Source: Gammaproteobacteria bacterium (lineage in GTDB: Bacteria; Pseudomonadota; Gammaproteobacteria; Pseudomonadales; Porticoccaceae). From it: a stretch of DNA of 61,203 bases. Location of the stretch: the NCBI GenBank assembly GCA_016708925.1, contig JADJET010000013.1, forward strand, positions 1-61,203. The letters are read 5' to 3'. The translations under genes were made by a program, and so were the position numbers. Shown here piece by piece: positions 32,813 through 42,084 of this stretch. How positions within the stretch are numbered: position 1 is the first letter of the stretch; every line of letters starts with the position of its first letter. The notes below the pieces were generated by a model. The model worked only from the letters and a program-made list of their open reading frames with translations, searched no databases and was not told where the DNA came from.

Positions 32813-33329
32813 CGGGTTTTGACGCCGCGCACTCCAGCAACAGGGCGATGGCGGCGCGGGCAAAGGCCCACATATTGGCTTCGCGCTGGTTGTCGCCCGT
32901 CTCCAGGGTGATGGTTCGCTCGCAGTCGCCCGCGACCGCCAGACAGGCGTGGCCCGGGGGATCTCCATAGGGATTGGCGGTCGGGCCGGTGGCGCCGGTT
33001 TCGGCGAGTGCCCAGGTGCAATTGAACCGTTTCCGCAGCTGGCGTGCGCACGCCAGGGCGTAGGCTTCGGTGGCAGGACGCAGGCCGGCCATGTCCGGCT
33101 CGGTAAATCCCAGCAATAGCGAACGGGCGGCAAGGGTGTAGACCACGGCGCCACCGACAAAGTAGGCGGACGAACCCGGGATCGCCACCAGGGCGGCAGC
33201 GATCAGACCGCCCGCCGAGGATTCGCAGACGGCAACGGTTTCCCTTCGGGTTTTCAGCAAGTCGGCGCAGGTCGCGGCAAGCCGCGTCAGAGGCATGGGA
33301 AGTTCCGGATCGTTGCGAAGCGCGGACAT
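32805..33329 (-). CDS. pncC: CinA C-terminal-domain nicotinamide-nucleotide amidohydrolase
   Basis: The 174-residue protein is a stand-alone CinA C-terminal domain. AVCESSAGGLIAAALVAIPGSSAYFVGG holds the catalytic Ser region, followed by ALAETGATGPTANPYGDPPG and an AIALLLE helix. PncC deamidates NMN in pyridine nucleotide recycling. ATG 33329 is the likely start; another at codon 12 is possible. It diverges from the LLM oxidoreductase gene. Confidence 0.9.
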   Translation of the reverse strand: MSALRNDPELPMPLTRLAATCADLLKTRRETVAVCESSAGGLIAAALVAIPGSSAYFVGGAVVYTLAARSLLLGFTEPDMAGLRPATEAYALACARQLRKRFNCTWALAETGATGPTANPYGDPPGHACLAVAGDCERTITLETGDNQREANMWAFARAAIALLLECAASKPVS

Positions 33330-33347
33330 GGCGGTGACCTCGATCAC

Positions 33348-33376
33348 TTGAGCTGTTGGCAGAGTGTGGTTAGAGT
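33348..33376 (+). promoter_or_regulatory. Sigma70-like promoter for the LLM oxidoreductase
   Basis: TTGAGC (33348-33353) and TAGAGT (33371-33376) are separated by 17 bases, about 60 bases before the gene start. Confidence 0.5.
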
Positions 33377-33434
33377 CGGGCAACGACTTCACACCATCAC
33401 TTTCCAACTCATCCAAGTCAAAGGGGTATTCACT

Positions 33435-34541
33435 ATGGACGTCGGCATGCTCAGCGTTTTCCAGGCCGGTCTCGGCCAGAATCTGACCGATCTCGAAGTC
33501 TACAAGCACAATCTGCGTATCTGCGATCTGGTCGAACCCCTGGGGTTCGATTCGATCTGGGCCGCCGAACACCACTTCACCGATTACACCATGTGCCCGA
33601 GTGTCACCGAATTCCTTGCCTACATGGCGGGTCGCACCCAGCGCATCAAGCTGGGCACTGCGGTGCTGATCCTGCCCTGGCACAAGGATCCCGGCCGCAT
33701 CGCGGTCGAGGTGGCCATGCTCGACAACCTGTCCGACGGACGCGCCCTGATGGGCTTCGGGCGCGGCATCGGGCGGGTGGAGTACGACGGCTTCGGCATT
33801 CCCATGGAGGAGTCCCGCGACCGTTTCGACGAGTCCGCGCAGATCATCCTTCGGGGCCTGGAGACGGGGTTCATCGAGTACGACGGCAAGTTCTTCAAGC
33901 AGGAGCGCCGCGAGCTCCGCCCGCGCCCGTTCAAGTCGTTCAAGGACCGGCTCTACATGGCCTGCCAGTCGCCGGACTCGGCCGATGTGGTTGCCGACCT
34001 GGGCGCCACCATGATGGTGTTCGCGATCTCGCCCTGGGAGACGCGCGCCAAGGATGTCGAGCGCTACCGGGCGCGCTATCGCCAGGCGCAAGGGAAAGAG
34101 CCGCCACCGATCGTCGCCAATATTTTCTGCGTCTGTGACGACGATGCCGCCCGCGCCGACCAGATGGCCGAGAAGTACATGCACGACTACTGGATCTCGG
34201 CGCTCGACCACTATGAGATGGACGGCACCCACTTCGGCGACAAGAAGGTGTACGACTACTACGCCCGCAGCGCCGCGATCATGCGCGACCGTGGCCGCGA
34301 ATCCGTCACCAGTCTGTTCACCAACAATCAGGTGCATGGCACGCCTGAGCAGATCCTGCGCCGCCTGGAGCGGATTCGGGAAATGGCCGGCCCGCTGCAC
34401 CTCAATGTGTCCTTCAGCTACGGCGGCATGCCGTTCGATTACGCCGAACGCAGCATGCGGCTGTTCAGTCGCGAGGTGTTGCCCGAACTGCATCAGTGGT
34501 CCTGCGCCGCTCCGGGGCAGGCTGCGCGGGCGAGCGCCTGA
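33435..34541 (+). CDS. LLM-class flavin-dependent oxidoreductase
   Basis: The 368-residue luciferase-like TIM barrel has FDSIWAAEHHFTDY near residue 38, LGTAVLILPWHKDP, the RALMGFGRGIGRVEYDGFGI substrate/flavin segment and VHGTPEQILRRLERI near the C-terminus. Such enzymes use reduced FMN to oxidise varied substrates; nothing here shows which. AAGGGG precedes ATG 33435. It stands before the second amidohydrolase, with a separate promoter between them. Confidence 0.9.
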   Translation: MDVGMLSVFQAGLGQNLTDLEVYKHNLRICDLVEPLGFDSIWAAEHHFTDYTMCPSVTEFLAYMAGRTQRIKLGTAVLILPWHKDPGRIAVEVAMLDNLSDGRALMGFGRGIGRVEYDGFGIPMEESRDRFDESAQIILRGLETGFIEYDGKFFKQERRELRPRPFKSFKDRLYMACQSPDSADVVADLGATMMVFAISPWETRAKDVERYRARYRQAQGKEPPPIVANIFCVCDDDAARADQMAEKYMHDYWISALDHYEMDGTHFGDKKVYDYYARSAAIMRDRGRESVTSLFTNNQVHGTPEQILRRLERIREMAGPLHLNVSFSYGGMPFDYAERSMRLFSREVLPELHQWSCAAPGQAARASA

Positions 34542-34666
34542 GGGTTCGCGGTGCGGAATCGATCGCGGACCGCTGCGCGCGGTGGTTCGCGATCGACCGG
34601 AAGACCGAGACGCGGAACCGAAACCGCATCAGCAGTATGAGTATCCGTTTCAATCGAATTAAGTGT

Positions 34667-34696
34667 GGATTTTCCCCGCAGAGTTAGTCTTATAAT
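34667..34696 (+). promoter_or_regulatory. Possible promoter for amidohydrolase copy 2
   Basis: A perfect TATAAT (34691-34696) lies 61 bases before the start of the gene, but the -35 region (GGATTT or GATTTT) is weak. The 60 bases after it are AT-rich, with repeated GTAA and ATGAT...ATCAT half sites, suggesting an activator- or repressor-controlled promoter. Confidence 0.45.
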
Positions 34697-34756
34697 ACGG
34701 GTAACATAATTTCTGGTAATGATGGTTGCTCTGTAATCATAACTTCGGGGGATAAT

Positions 34757-36496
34757 ATGACCGACTTCGATACTATCATCAAGGGCGGCACCATCGTCGA
34801 CGGTACGCGGCATCGCGCCCGTTTTGTCGGCGACATTGCCATCAAAAACGGGTTGATCGCCGAGATCACTCCAGCCGGTGGGCTGAGCGCCCGCACTGCC
34901 AAAAAAGTTATCGATGCCACAGGCCTGGTAGTCGCTCCCGGGTTCGTGGACCTGCATACCCACTACGACGGGCAATTGCTGTGGGACCCCTATCTGAGCT
35001 GTTCAAGCTGGCACGGCGTGACCTCGGTGGCCATCGGCAACTGCGGTTTTGGTTTCGCGCCGACTCATCCTGAACAGCGAGAACGCATGATGCTGTCGAT
35101 GGAGCGGGTGGAAGCCATTCCCCTCGCCACCATGAAAGCCGGCATGGATTGGGACTGGGAGACCTTCCCCCAATGGCTCGATTCCATCGACCGACGCCCG
35201 AAAGGCATCAATGTCATGAGCTTCGTGCCCCTCAACCCCCTGATGATTTATGTCATGGGCGTAGAGGCCGCCAAGTCGCGCGACCCTGACGAGCGCGAAC
35301 TGAAAGAAATGTTGCGGATGATGGAGGAATCCCTTGACGCCGGTGGCGTCGGCTTCTCCATGCAGCGCCTGGGCGATGGCTTTACGTCCGTGCAGCGCGA
35401 CTACGACGGCACGCCGATGCCGACCGATACCATGTCCGACGAACTTTGCATGGCTTTCGCGCGTATCCTGAAGCGGCGCGGTCAGGGCTTCATCCAGCTG
35501 ACCCAGGCCAAGAACGAATTCACCGCCGATCTCGATTTCGGCCTCAAGCTGGCGGAAGCTTCCGATGCCGCAGTGCTGTGGAATGCGGTGCAGGTCAACG
35601 AACGCCATCCCCACCAGCATCGCCGCATGCTGAAGTGGGTCAACGAAGCGCGTGAGAAGGGACTGAAAGTCTGGATGCAGGCCATTACCACGCCCAACGA
35701 CATGCGCTTCAAGCTGGACAACTTCAATCTGTTCGACGGCAACGGCGCCTGGCGCGATGTCACCATCGGCGATGTTCCGACCCGCATCGGCAAGATGCAG
35801 GATCCGAAGCTGCGCGAAGCAGTGCGTCACGACTACGACTTTGGCAGCGCGCCATTCGTCAGCGGCCCGGTTTCCGAGATCGTTGTGGATTCGGTCGTCA
35901 ATCCGGAAAACCAGAAATATGCAGGTCTGACCATTGCCCAGCTGGGTGTGGCCATGAACCGCCACCCGGCCGACGCGATGCTCGATCTCGCGATCAGCGA
36001 AGAGCTGCAGACGGTGTTTTATGTAGTGCCCTTCAACTACCGCGAAGATCTGCTCGACGAGATTCTCCAAAACGAATGGACCATGCCGGGCGTGTCGGAT
36101 GGCGGCGCGCATACCAAGTTCCTCAACTTTGGCCGTTATCCCACCAATATGCTCCAGGATCTAGTGCGCGACCGCGGCTCCTACACGCTGGAGGAAGCGC
36201 ATTACCGTCTGGCCGCGCTGCCCGCGGTAGCCGCCGGCTTCAGCGATCGGGGTACGCTTGAAGTCGGTCGCGCCGCGGACATCGTGGTCTACGACTACGA
36301 CAATCTGCGGATACTGCCCACCGAGATCGTTCATGATCTGCCGGGCAACGAGTGGCGCTATGTCGAAAAAGCCGAAGGCTACCGCTACACCCTCGTTAAT
36401 GGCGAAGTAACTTTTGTCGATGGCGTCTGTACGGGCGCTATCCCGGGCAAGCTGCTCCGGCACGGCAAGGCGGCCGAGGCAACCAAGGCGGCCTGA
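34757..36496 (+). CDS. N-acyl-D-amino-acid deacylase-family amidohydrolase, copy 2
   Basis: The 579-residue protein parallels copy 1 along its whole length: FDTIIKGGTIVDGT, PGFVDLHTHYDGQLLWDPY, IGNCGFGFAPTHPEQRERMM, GVSDGGAHTKFL and PADIVVYDY. Metal ligands (HTH, the Cys of IGNCGFG and the late Asp) are kept. The extension at the end (HGKAAEATKAA) is unique to this copy. GGGGGA precedes the ATG and a strong terminator follows. The two copies have diverged enough to suggest different substrates. Confidence 0.92.
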   Translation: MTDFDTIIKGGTIVDGTRHRARFVGDIAIKNGLIAEITPAGGLSARTAKKVIDATGLVVAPGFVDLHTHYDGQLLWDPYLSCSSWHGVTSVAIGNCGFGFAPTHPEQRERMMLSMERVEAIPLATMKAGMDWDWETFPQWLDSIDRRPKGINVMSFVPLNPLMIYVMGVEAAKSRDPDERELKEMLRMMEESLDAGGVGFSMQRLGDGFTSVQRDYDGTPMPTDTMSDELCMAFARILKRRGQGFIQLTQAKNEFTADLDFGLKLAEASDAAVLWNAVQVNERHPHQHRRMLKWVNEAREKGLKVWMQAITTPNDMRFKLDNFNLFDGNGAWRDVTIGDVPTRIGKMQDPKLREAVRHDYDFGSAPFVSGPVSEIVVDSVVNPENQKYAGLTIAQLGVAMNRHPADAMLDLAISEELQTVFYVVPFNYREDLLDEILQNEWTMPGVSDGGAHTKFLNFGRYPTNMLQDLVRDRGSYTLEEAHYRLAALPAVAAGFSDRGTLEVGRAADIVVYDYDNLRILPTEIVHDLPGNEWRYVEKAEGYRYTLVNGEVTFVDGVCTGAIPGKLLRHGKAAEATKAA

Positions 36497-36516
36497 CCGG
36501 AAGTCGGGGATAGGCG

Positions 36517-36543
36517 AAAAACCGGGGCACAGCCCCGGTTTTT
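36517..36543 (+). terminator. Strong rho-independent terminator
   Basis: AAAAACCGGGGC (36517-36528) and GCCCCGGTTTTT (36532-36543) form a perfect 12-bp stem with a 3-base loop and T tail. It separates the amidohydrolase from the tRNA-tuf operon and can act in both directions. A second hairpin, CCCGCCAA/TTGGCGGG (36597-36622), lies just before the tRNA promoter. Confidence 0.92.
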
Positions 36544-36669
36544 CTTTGCGCCGGCGGCACATGCCCGCTCACTTCCTTGCTGGCCAACACGGGTACCCCG
36601 CCAATCGTGGCATGTTGGCGGGTGGGCCCGTCTGCGGTCATTTACAGATCGCCTCCGGGCAGATGGAGG

Positions 36670-36698
36670 TTGCTTACGCCGGGCAGTTCCCATAGAAT
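36670..36698 (+). promoter_or_regulatory. Promoter of the tRNA-tuf operon
   Basis: TTGCTT (36670-36675) and TAGAAT (36693-36698) are separated by exactly 17 bases, 27 bases before the first tRNA. The GC-rich stretch after the -10 box would suit a stringently controlled stable-RNA promoter. Confidence 0.75.
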
Positions 36699-36725
36699 CG
36701 CCCGTCCATTTTTCCACTGTTCAGC

Positions 36726-36801
36726 GCTGGCGTAGCTCAGTTGGTAGAGCAGCTGACTTGTAATCAGCAGGTCGGGGGTTCGACTCCTCTCGCCAGCTCC
36801 A
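36726..36801 (+). tRNA. thrU: tRNA-Thr (anticodon TGT)
   Basis: The 76-nt cloverleaf has acceptor GCTGGCG/CGCCAGC, D-loop AGTTGGTAGA, anticodon stem CTGAC with loop TTGTAAT and T-arm GGTTCGA. The CCA end is encoded. It is the first of four tRNA genes before tuf, the standard gammaproteobacterial arrangement. Anticodon TGT reads ACA and ACG. Confidence 0.96.
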
Positions 36802-36880
36802 GGGCTGTGCGATTGCCGCAGATTGTCGCGGCATGCGTTGACAGCAGCGGGACAGTGGACGAAGATGCCGGGCTTTTTCC

Positions 36881-36964
36881 GGAGGGGTTCCCGAGTGGCC
36901 AAAGGGATCAGACTGTAAATCTGACGCGCGAGCTTCGGTGGTTCGAATCCACCCCCCTCCACCA
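36881..36964 (+). tRNA. tyrU: tRNA-Tyr (anticodon GTA)
   Basis: The 84-nt tRNA has acceptor GGAGGGG/CCCCTCC, a long variable arm as in bacterial tRNA-Tyr, anticodon loop CTGTAAA and encoded CCA. Second in the cluster. Confidence 0.96.
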
Positions 36965-37028
36965 TGGGTTTTGCGAGGTCGGCGCCGCCAGTGCCGGGCG
37001 AGAGATGGAAGGCCCAAGTCCGCTTAGC

Positions 37029-37102
37029 GCGGGTATAGTTCAGTGGTAGAACCTCAGCCTTCCAAGCTGATGGTGCGGGTTCGATTCCCGCTACCCGCTC
37101 CA
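37029..37102 (+). tRNA. glyT: tRNA-Gly (anticodon TCC)
   Basis: The 74-nt tRNA has acceptor GCGGGTA/TACCCGC, anticodon loop CTTCCAA and encoded CCA. Third in the cluster. Confidence 0.96.
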
Positions 37103-37119
37103 GGTGATGAGTTGTAGAT

Positions 37120-37195
<76 letters not shown>

Positions 37196-37276
37196 TATAT
37201 GGGTGCTGCGCGGTCAAGGCTGCGTGGCGTTTTCACGTTATTTTGTTGCACGACGCGCCGACGCCGGGAGACTGAC

Positions 37277-38472
<1,196 letters not shown>

Positions 38473-38499
38473 GTTCGGGAAGAAGGGTAACCAGAACCT

Positions 38500-38575
38500 A
38501 GGCCAGTAGTTCAATTGGTAGAGCACCGGTCTCCAAAACCGGGGGTTGGGGGTTCGAGTCCCTCCTGGCCTGCCA
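38500..38575 (+). tRNA. trpT: tRNA-Trp (anticodon CCA)
   Basis: The 76-nt tRNA has acceptor AGGCCAG/CTGGCCT, anticodon loop CTCCAAA and encoded CCA. It lies between tuf copy 1 and secE as in many gammaproteobacteria. Confidence 0.96.
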
Positions 38576-38626
38576 ACTTCCGCCAATGACTGCCTGCGCA
38601 GGGCGGCCTCGTATCCGGGTGTGTTT

Positions 38627-38998
38627 GTGAGTGCATTGAAGCAAGAAGCGGGGACGAGTCTGCGAGACCGGTTGATCTGGCTGGTGGTGGCGGTGGCAGG
38701 TGCCGCCGCTGTTTATGGCAATCACCATTTCGCTGACCAACCGCTTCTTTACCGGGTGCTGGCGCTGCTCATCGTCGCAGCCGGGGCGATGGCGCTTGCC
38801 CTGCAAACGGCGCGTGGCAGCGCCTTGCTGGAGTTGTTGAAGGGCGCGAACGCCGAGCGCCGGCGCGTCGTGTGGCCCAGTCGCCAGGAGCGGAATCAAA
38901 CCACGCTTGTGGTGCTCGGTTTCATTCTCGTGATGGCGCTCCTCCTGTGGGGACTTGACTCCCTGTTCGGCTGGCTAGCGTCCCTGATCATGGGCTAG
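38627..38998 (+). CDS. secE: Preprotein translocase subunit SecE
   Basis: SecE is the small essential subunit of the SecYEG channel. The 123-residue form has two N-terminal membrane helices (LIWLVVAVAGAAAVYG and VLALLIVAAGAMALAL). The conserved amphipathic ELLKGANAERRRVVWPSRQE and a third helix follow, the three-helix gammaproteobacterial type. GTG 38627 gives (M)SALKQEAG; GTG 38621 two codons earlier is equally open. It is 8 bases before nusG. Confidence 0.93.
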   Translation: MSALKQEAGTSLRDRLIWLVVAVAGAAAVYGNHHFADQPLLYRVLALLIVAAGAMALALQTARGSALLELLKGANAERRRVVWPSRQERNQTTLVVLGFILVMALLLWGLDSLFGWLASLIMG

Positions 38999-39006
38999 GT
39001 AAACAG

Positions 39007-39543
39007 ATGTCATCAAAACGTTGGTATGTAGTGCACGCGTACTCGGGCCACGAAAAAAAAGTGGCCACCTCCCTGCGCGAGCGGGTGGCGCGGGCGGGCA
39101 TGCAGGATCTGTTCGGGGATATCCTGGTGCCTACCGAGGAAGTCGTCGAGATGCGCGGTGGGCAGAAGCGCAAGAGCGAACGCAAATTCTTTCCCGGGTA
39201 TGTGTTGGTGCAGATGGAGTTGACCGACGAGACCTGGCACCTTGTCAAGGAAACCCCGCGCGTGATGGGTTTTATCGGCGGCAAAGCCGACAAGCCGGCA
39301 CCCATCACCGACCGCGAAGCGGCCGCCATTTTGCAGCAGGTACAGGATTCCGAGGAAAAACCGCGGCCGAAAACCATGTTCGAGCCGGGTGAGTTGGTGC
39401 GAGTGGTGGAAGGTCCCTTCAACGACTTCAATGCCACCGTGGAAGAGGTTAATTACGACAAGAGCCGACTTCGTGTGGCGGTCATGATTTTTGGCCGCTC
39501 GACGCCGGTTGAGCTGGAATTCAACCAGGTCGAAAAGGCCTGA
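39007..39543 (+). CDS. nusG: Transcription termination/antitermination factor NusG
   Basis: The 178-residue protein has the NGN domain (KRWYVVHAYSGHEKKVATSL, ERKFFPGYVLVQM) and a C-terminal KOW motif (FEPGELVRVVEGPFNDFNA). It binds RNA polymerase and Rho or ribosomal S10. It follows secE and precedes the rplK operon after a 77-base gap. Confidence 0.97.
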   Translation: MSSKRWYVVHAYSGHEKKVATSLRERVARAGMQDLFGDILVPTEEVVEMRGGQKRKSERKFFPGYVLVQMELTDETWHLVKETPRVMGFIGGKADKPAPITDREAAAILQQVQDSEEKPRPKTMFEPGELVRVVEGPFNDFNATVEEVNYDKSRLRVAVMIFGRSTPVELEFNQVEKA

Positions 39544-39620
39544 TTTCGCAGCGGGGAGCTGAAGCTCGATGTTGAAAGACATCGTGGTCCTGAAGCGCTG
39601 GTACCCATAGGAGTAGTGCC

Positions 39621-40052
39621 GTGGCAAAGAAAGTTGAAGCCTATATCAAGTTGCAAGTAAAAGCGGGGCAGGCCAATCCCAGTCCGCCGGTGGGCCCCGC
39701 ACTGGGTCAGCGCGGCGTCAATATCATGGAGTTCTGCAAAGCGTTCAACGCGCAGACCCAAGGTGTCGAGCCGGGGTTGCCGATCCCGGTGGTGATCTCG
39801 GTTTACAGTGATCGCAGCTTTACGTTTGTGATGAAAACCCCGCCGGCGTCGGTGCTGCTGCGCAAAGCGGTTGGCATCAGCAAGGGCAGTCCGCGCCCCA
39901 ATACCGAAAAAGTCGGCAAGGTGACGCGCGCCCAGCTCGAAGATGTGGCCCGGCAAAAAATGCCCGACTTGACCGCAACCGATCTGGATGCCGCAGTGCG
40001 CACCATCGCCGGCAGCGCGCGCAGCGCCGGTCTTGAAGTGGAGGGCTTGTGA
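39621..40052 (+). CDS. rplK: 50S ribosomal protein L11
   Basis: The 143-residue L11 begins with GTG after AGGAG and reads KKVEAYIKLQVKAGQANPSP, with the proline-rich hinge and the C-terminal rRNA-binding region. It forms the GTPase-associated centre with L10 and L7/L12. Its stop overlaps the rplA start as TGATG. Confidence 0.97.
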   Translation: MAKKVEAYIKLQVKAGQANPSPPVGPALGQRGVNIMEFCKAFNAQTQGVEPGLPIPVVISVYSDRSFTFVMKTPPASVLLRKAVGISKGSPRPNTEKVGKVTRAQLEDVARQKMPDLTATDLDAAVRTIAGSARSAGLEVEGL

Positions 40053-40747
40053 TGGCCAAGTTGTCAAAGCGTCAGAAAGTCATTGGCGAGCGAGTTCAGC
40101 TCGGAAAACTGTACGCCTTCGATGAGGCGGTCAGCCTGCTGCAAGGTCTGCCGCCCGTCAAATTTGTGGAGACGTTCGAGGTCGCGGTGAATCTCGGTAT
40201 CGACCCGCGCAAATCCGACCAGGCGGTGCGCGGCGCCACCACGCTTCCCCATGGCACGGGCAAGACCGTGCGGGTCGCGGTGTTCGCCCAGGGCGCGGCT
40301 GCCGAGTCCGCCAGCGCGGCCGGAGCGGATCTGGTGGGAATGGAGGATCTTGCGGAGCGCATCAAGGCCGGCGAGATGAATTTCGACGTCGTGATTGCGA
40401 GCCCGGATGCCATGCGCGTGGTCGGGCAGTTGGGGCAGATTCTCGGCCCGCGTGGCCTGATGCCCAACCCCAAGACGGGCACGGTGACGCCGGACGTGGT
40501 TACGGCCGTGAAAAACGCCAAGGCCGGTCAGGTGCGGTTTCGCGCCGATCGCAACGGCATCATTCATGGTGGTGTGGGCAGCCTCAAGTTTGACCCGCGT
40601 GCCGTCAAAGAGAATATCGAAGCCCTGCTGACCGATCTGGTCAAGGCCAAGCCGTCGTCGGCCAAGGGTGTTTATGTGAAGAAAGTGACGCTCTCCTCGA
40701 CCATGGGCCCCGGGCTTGTGATCGATCAGTCGACACTGGAATTTTAA
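40052..40747 (+). CDS. rplA: 50S ribosomal protein L1
   Basis: The 231-residue L1 has KLSKRQKVIGERV at the N-terminus, ILGPRGLMPNPKTGTV and GKAKPSS-type C-terminal sequence. L1 forms the stalk that helps deacylated tRNA leave and represses its own mRNA. ATG 40052 overlaps the rplK stop. Confidence 0.97.
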   Translation: MAKLSKRQKVIGERVQLGKLYAFDEAVSLLQGLPPVKFVETFEVAVNLGIDPRKSDQAVRGATTLPHGTGKTVRVAVFAQGAAAESASAAGADLVGMEDLAERIKAGEMNFDVVIASPDAMRVVGQLGQILGPRGLMPNPKTGTVTPDVVTAVKNAKAGQVRFRADRNGIIHGGVGSLKFDPRAVKENIEALLTDLVKAKPSSAKGVYVKKVTLSSTMGPGLVIDQSTLEF

Positions 40748-40977
40748 ACCGGCTTTGGGGTCTGGGAGATTCGCTTCTCCCTGATCGTTGAAGACCGCTG
40801 GTGTCCCGCAAGGGGCTTAAAGGCGCATCGGTTGCCCGCTTTGGGCAGGTGCACCGCCCGCGCAAACGGTGTGACCCGATTCAGTTTGCTCAGCTGGATT
40901 TGTTCACCCATTACCGCCGGCAGTTGCCGGCCCACTGGGACTGGGCACGTTGCCAGTCAAATCCAGGAGGAGACCTG
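40748..40977 (+). promoter_or_regulatory. L10 leader (rplJL autoregulatory region)
   Basis: This 230-base untranslated space between rplA and rplJ has the place, length and base-paired character of the L10 leader, where the L10-L7/L12 complex binds to repress translation. A GGGAGATTCGCTTCTCCC hairpin is visible near its start. The assignment rests on position and hairpins, not on an alignment. Confidence 0.7.
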
Positions 40978-41508
40978 ATGGCATTGAATCTTGAAGACAA
41001 AATGGCGATCGTTGCCAGCGTTAACGAGACCGCCAGCAAAGCGATATCCCTTGTCGTCGCGGACGCCCGCGGAGTGAATGTGGCGCATATTACTGTGCTG
41101 CGCAAGCTCGCGAGGGAGCAGAGCGTCGCTTTGCGGGTGATCAAGAATTCGCTGGCCAAACGCGCCTTTGAGGGCACTTCGTTCGCGTGTCTGGACAACG
41201 AACTCGCGGGGCCGTCCCTGTTCGGTTTTTCCATGACGGATCCGGGCGCCGCGGCGCGGTTGTTCAAGGATTTCGCGAAGCAAAACCCGAAGTTCGACAT
41301 CAAGGTATTGTCGATTGGCGGGCGGGTTCTCGATGGCACGCAAATCGATATGTTGGCGCGCCTTCCAACGCGGGAGCAGGCGCTGACGCAGCTGGTCAGT
41401 GTGATGATTGCCCCGGTAACCAAGCTGGTCCGTACCTTCAACGAGGTGCCGACCAAGGTTGTGCGGGTGATTGCGGCGGTAGCGGACCAGAAAAAGGCCG
41501 CCGCGTAG
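40978..41508 (+). CDS. rplJ: 50S ribosomal protein L10
   Basis: The 176-residue L10 has the rRNA-binding N-terminal domain (KAISLVVADARGVNVAHIT, LRVIKNSLAKRA) and a C-terminal helix for L7/L12 dimers. AGGAGG lies before ATG 40978. It is the base of the L7/L12 stalk. Confidence 0.97.
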   Translation: MALNLEDKMAIVASVNETASKAISLVVADARGVNVAHITVLRKLAREQSVALRVIKNSLAKRAFEGTSFACLDNELAGPSLFGFSMTDPGAAARLFKDFAKQNPKFDIKVLSIGGRVLDGTQIDMLARLPTREQALTQLVSVMIAPVTKLVRTFNEVPTKVVRVIAAVADQKKAAA

Positions 41509-41548
41509 TCGTTCGATTAATTCTGTCAGTTAACAGGAGAGTAAGTTC

Positions 41549-41929
41549 ATGGCTCTGTCAAAAGACGATATCTTGAATGCCATTGCGGAAATGAGCGTAA
41601 TGGAAGTAGTTGAGCTGGTTGCGGCGATGGAAGAGAAATTCGGTGTTTCCGCGGCAGCGGCGGTAGCCGTGGCAGCCCCGGCAGCAAGTGGCGAAGCCGC
41701 CGAAGCTCCTGAAGAGCAGACCGAGTTCAACGTCATTCTGGCTAGCTCGGGCGAAAAGAAGGTTAATGTGATCAAGGTGGTACGGACGCTGACCGGTCTC
41801 GGGCTGAAAGAAGCCAAGGATCTGGTTGATGGCGCGCCCGCGACCGTCAAAGAAGGAGTTTCGAAAGCTGAGGCAGAAGATGCCAAGAAGCAGCTCGAAG
41901 AAGCGGGCGCCACCGTCGAAGTCAAGTAA
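41549..41929 (+). CDS. rplL: 50S ribosomal protein L7/L12
   Basis: The 126-residue protein has the N-terminal dimer helix (KDDILNAIAEMSVMEVVELV), an Ala/Pro hinge and the factor-binding C-terminal domain (VIKVVRTLTGLGLKEAKDLV). It is the mobile stalk that recruits GTPase factors. It follows rplJ by 40 bases. Confidence 0.97.
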   Translation: MALSKDDILNAIAEMSVMEVVELVAAMEEKFGVSAAAAVAVAAPAASGEAAEAPEEQTEFNVILASSGEKKVNVIKVVRTLTGLGLKEAKDLVDGAPATVKEGVSKAEAEDAKKQLEEAGATVEVK

Positions 41930-41972
41930 GTCCGGCGAATTTGACGCCGACAAGGCGTTTGAGAAGCGCACG

Positions 41973-42002
41973 AAGGCTGACGGGCTGGCCCGTCGGCCTT
42001 TT
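41973..42002 (+). terminator. Attenuator-like hairpin between rplL and rpoB
   Basis: AAGGCTGACGGGC pairs with GCCCGTCGGCCTTTT around a 2-base loop and runs into a short T stretch. A partial terminator here is the usual means of lowering rpoBC expression relative to ribosomal proteins. Confidence 0.75.
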
Positions 42003-42084
42003 GCTGCTTTCCCACCACGGTGCGGACCGTGGCAGGAACGCAGTCGCTGTATCGATGTTTGAGTGAACTTGGTGGGGAGCGCCG

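Noticed and set aside
31181..33160. Alanine dehydrogenase read as a 659-residue fusion
   Set aside because: The extra N-terminus is low-complexity and out of frame over the lipoprotein gene; the Ald sequence starts at GTG 32281.
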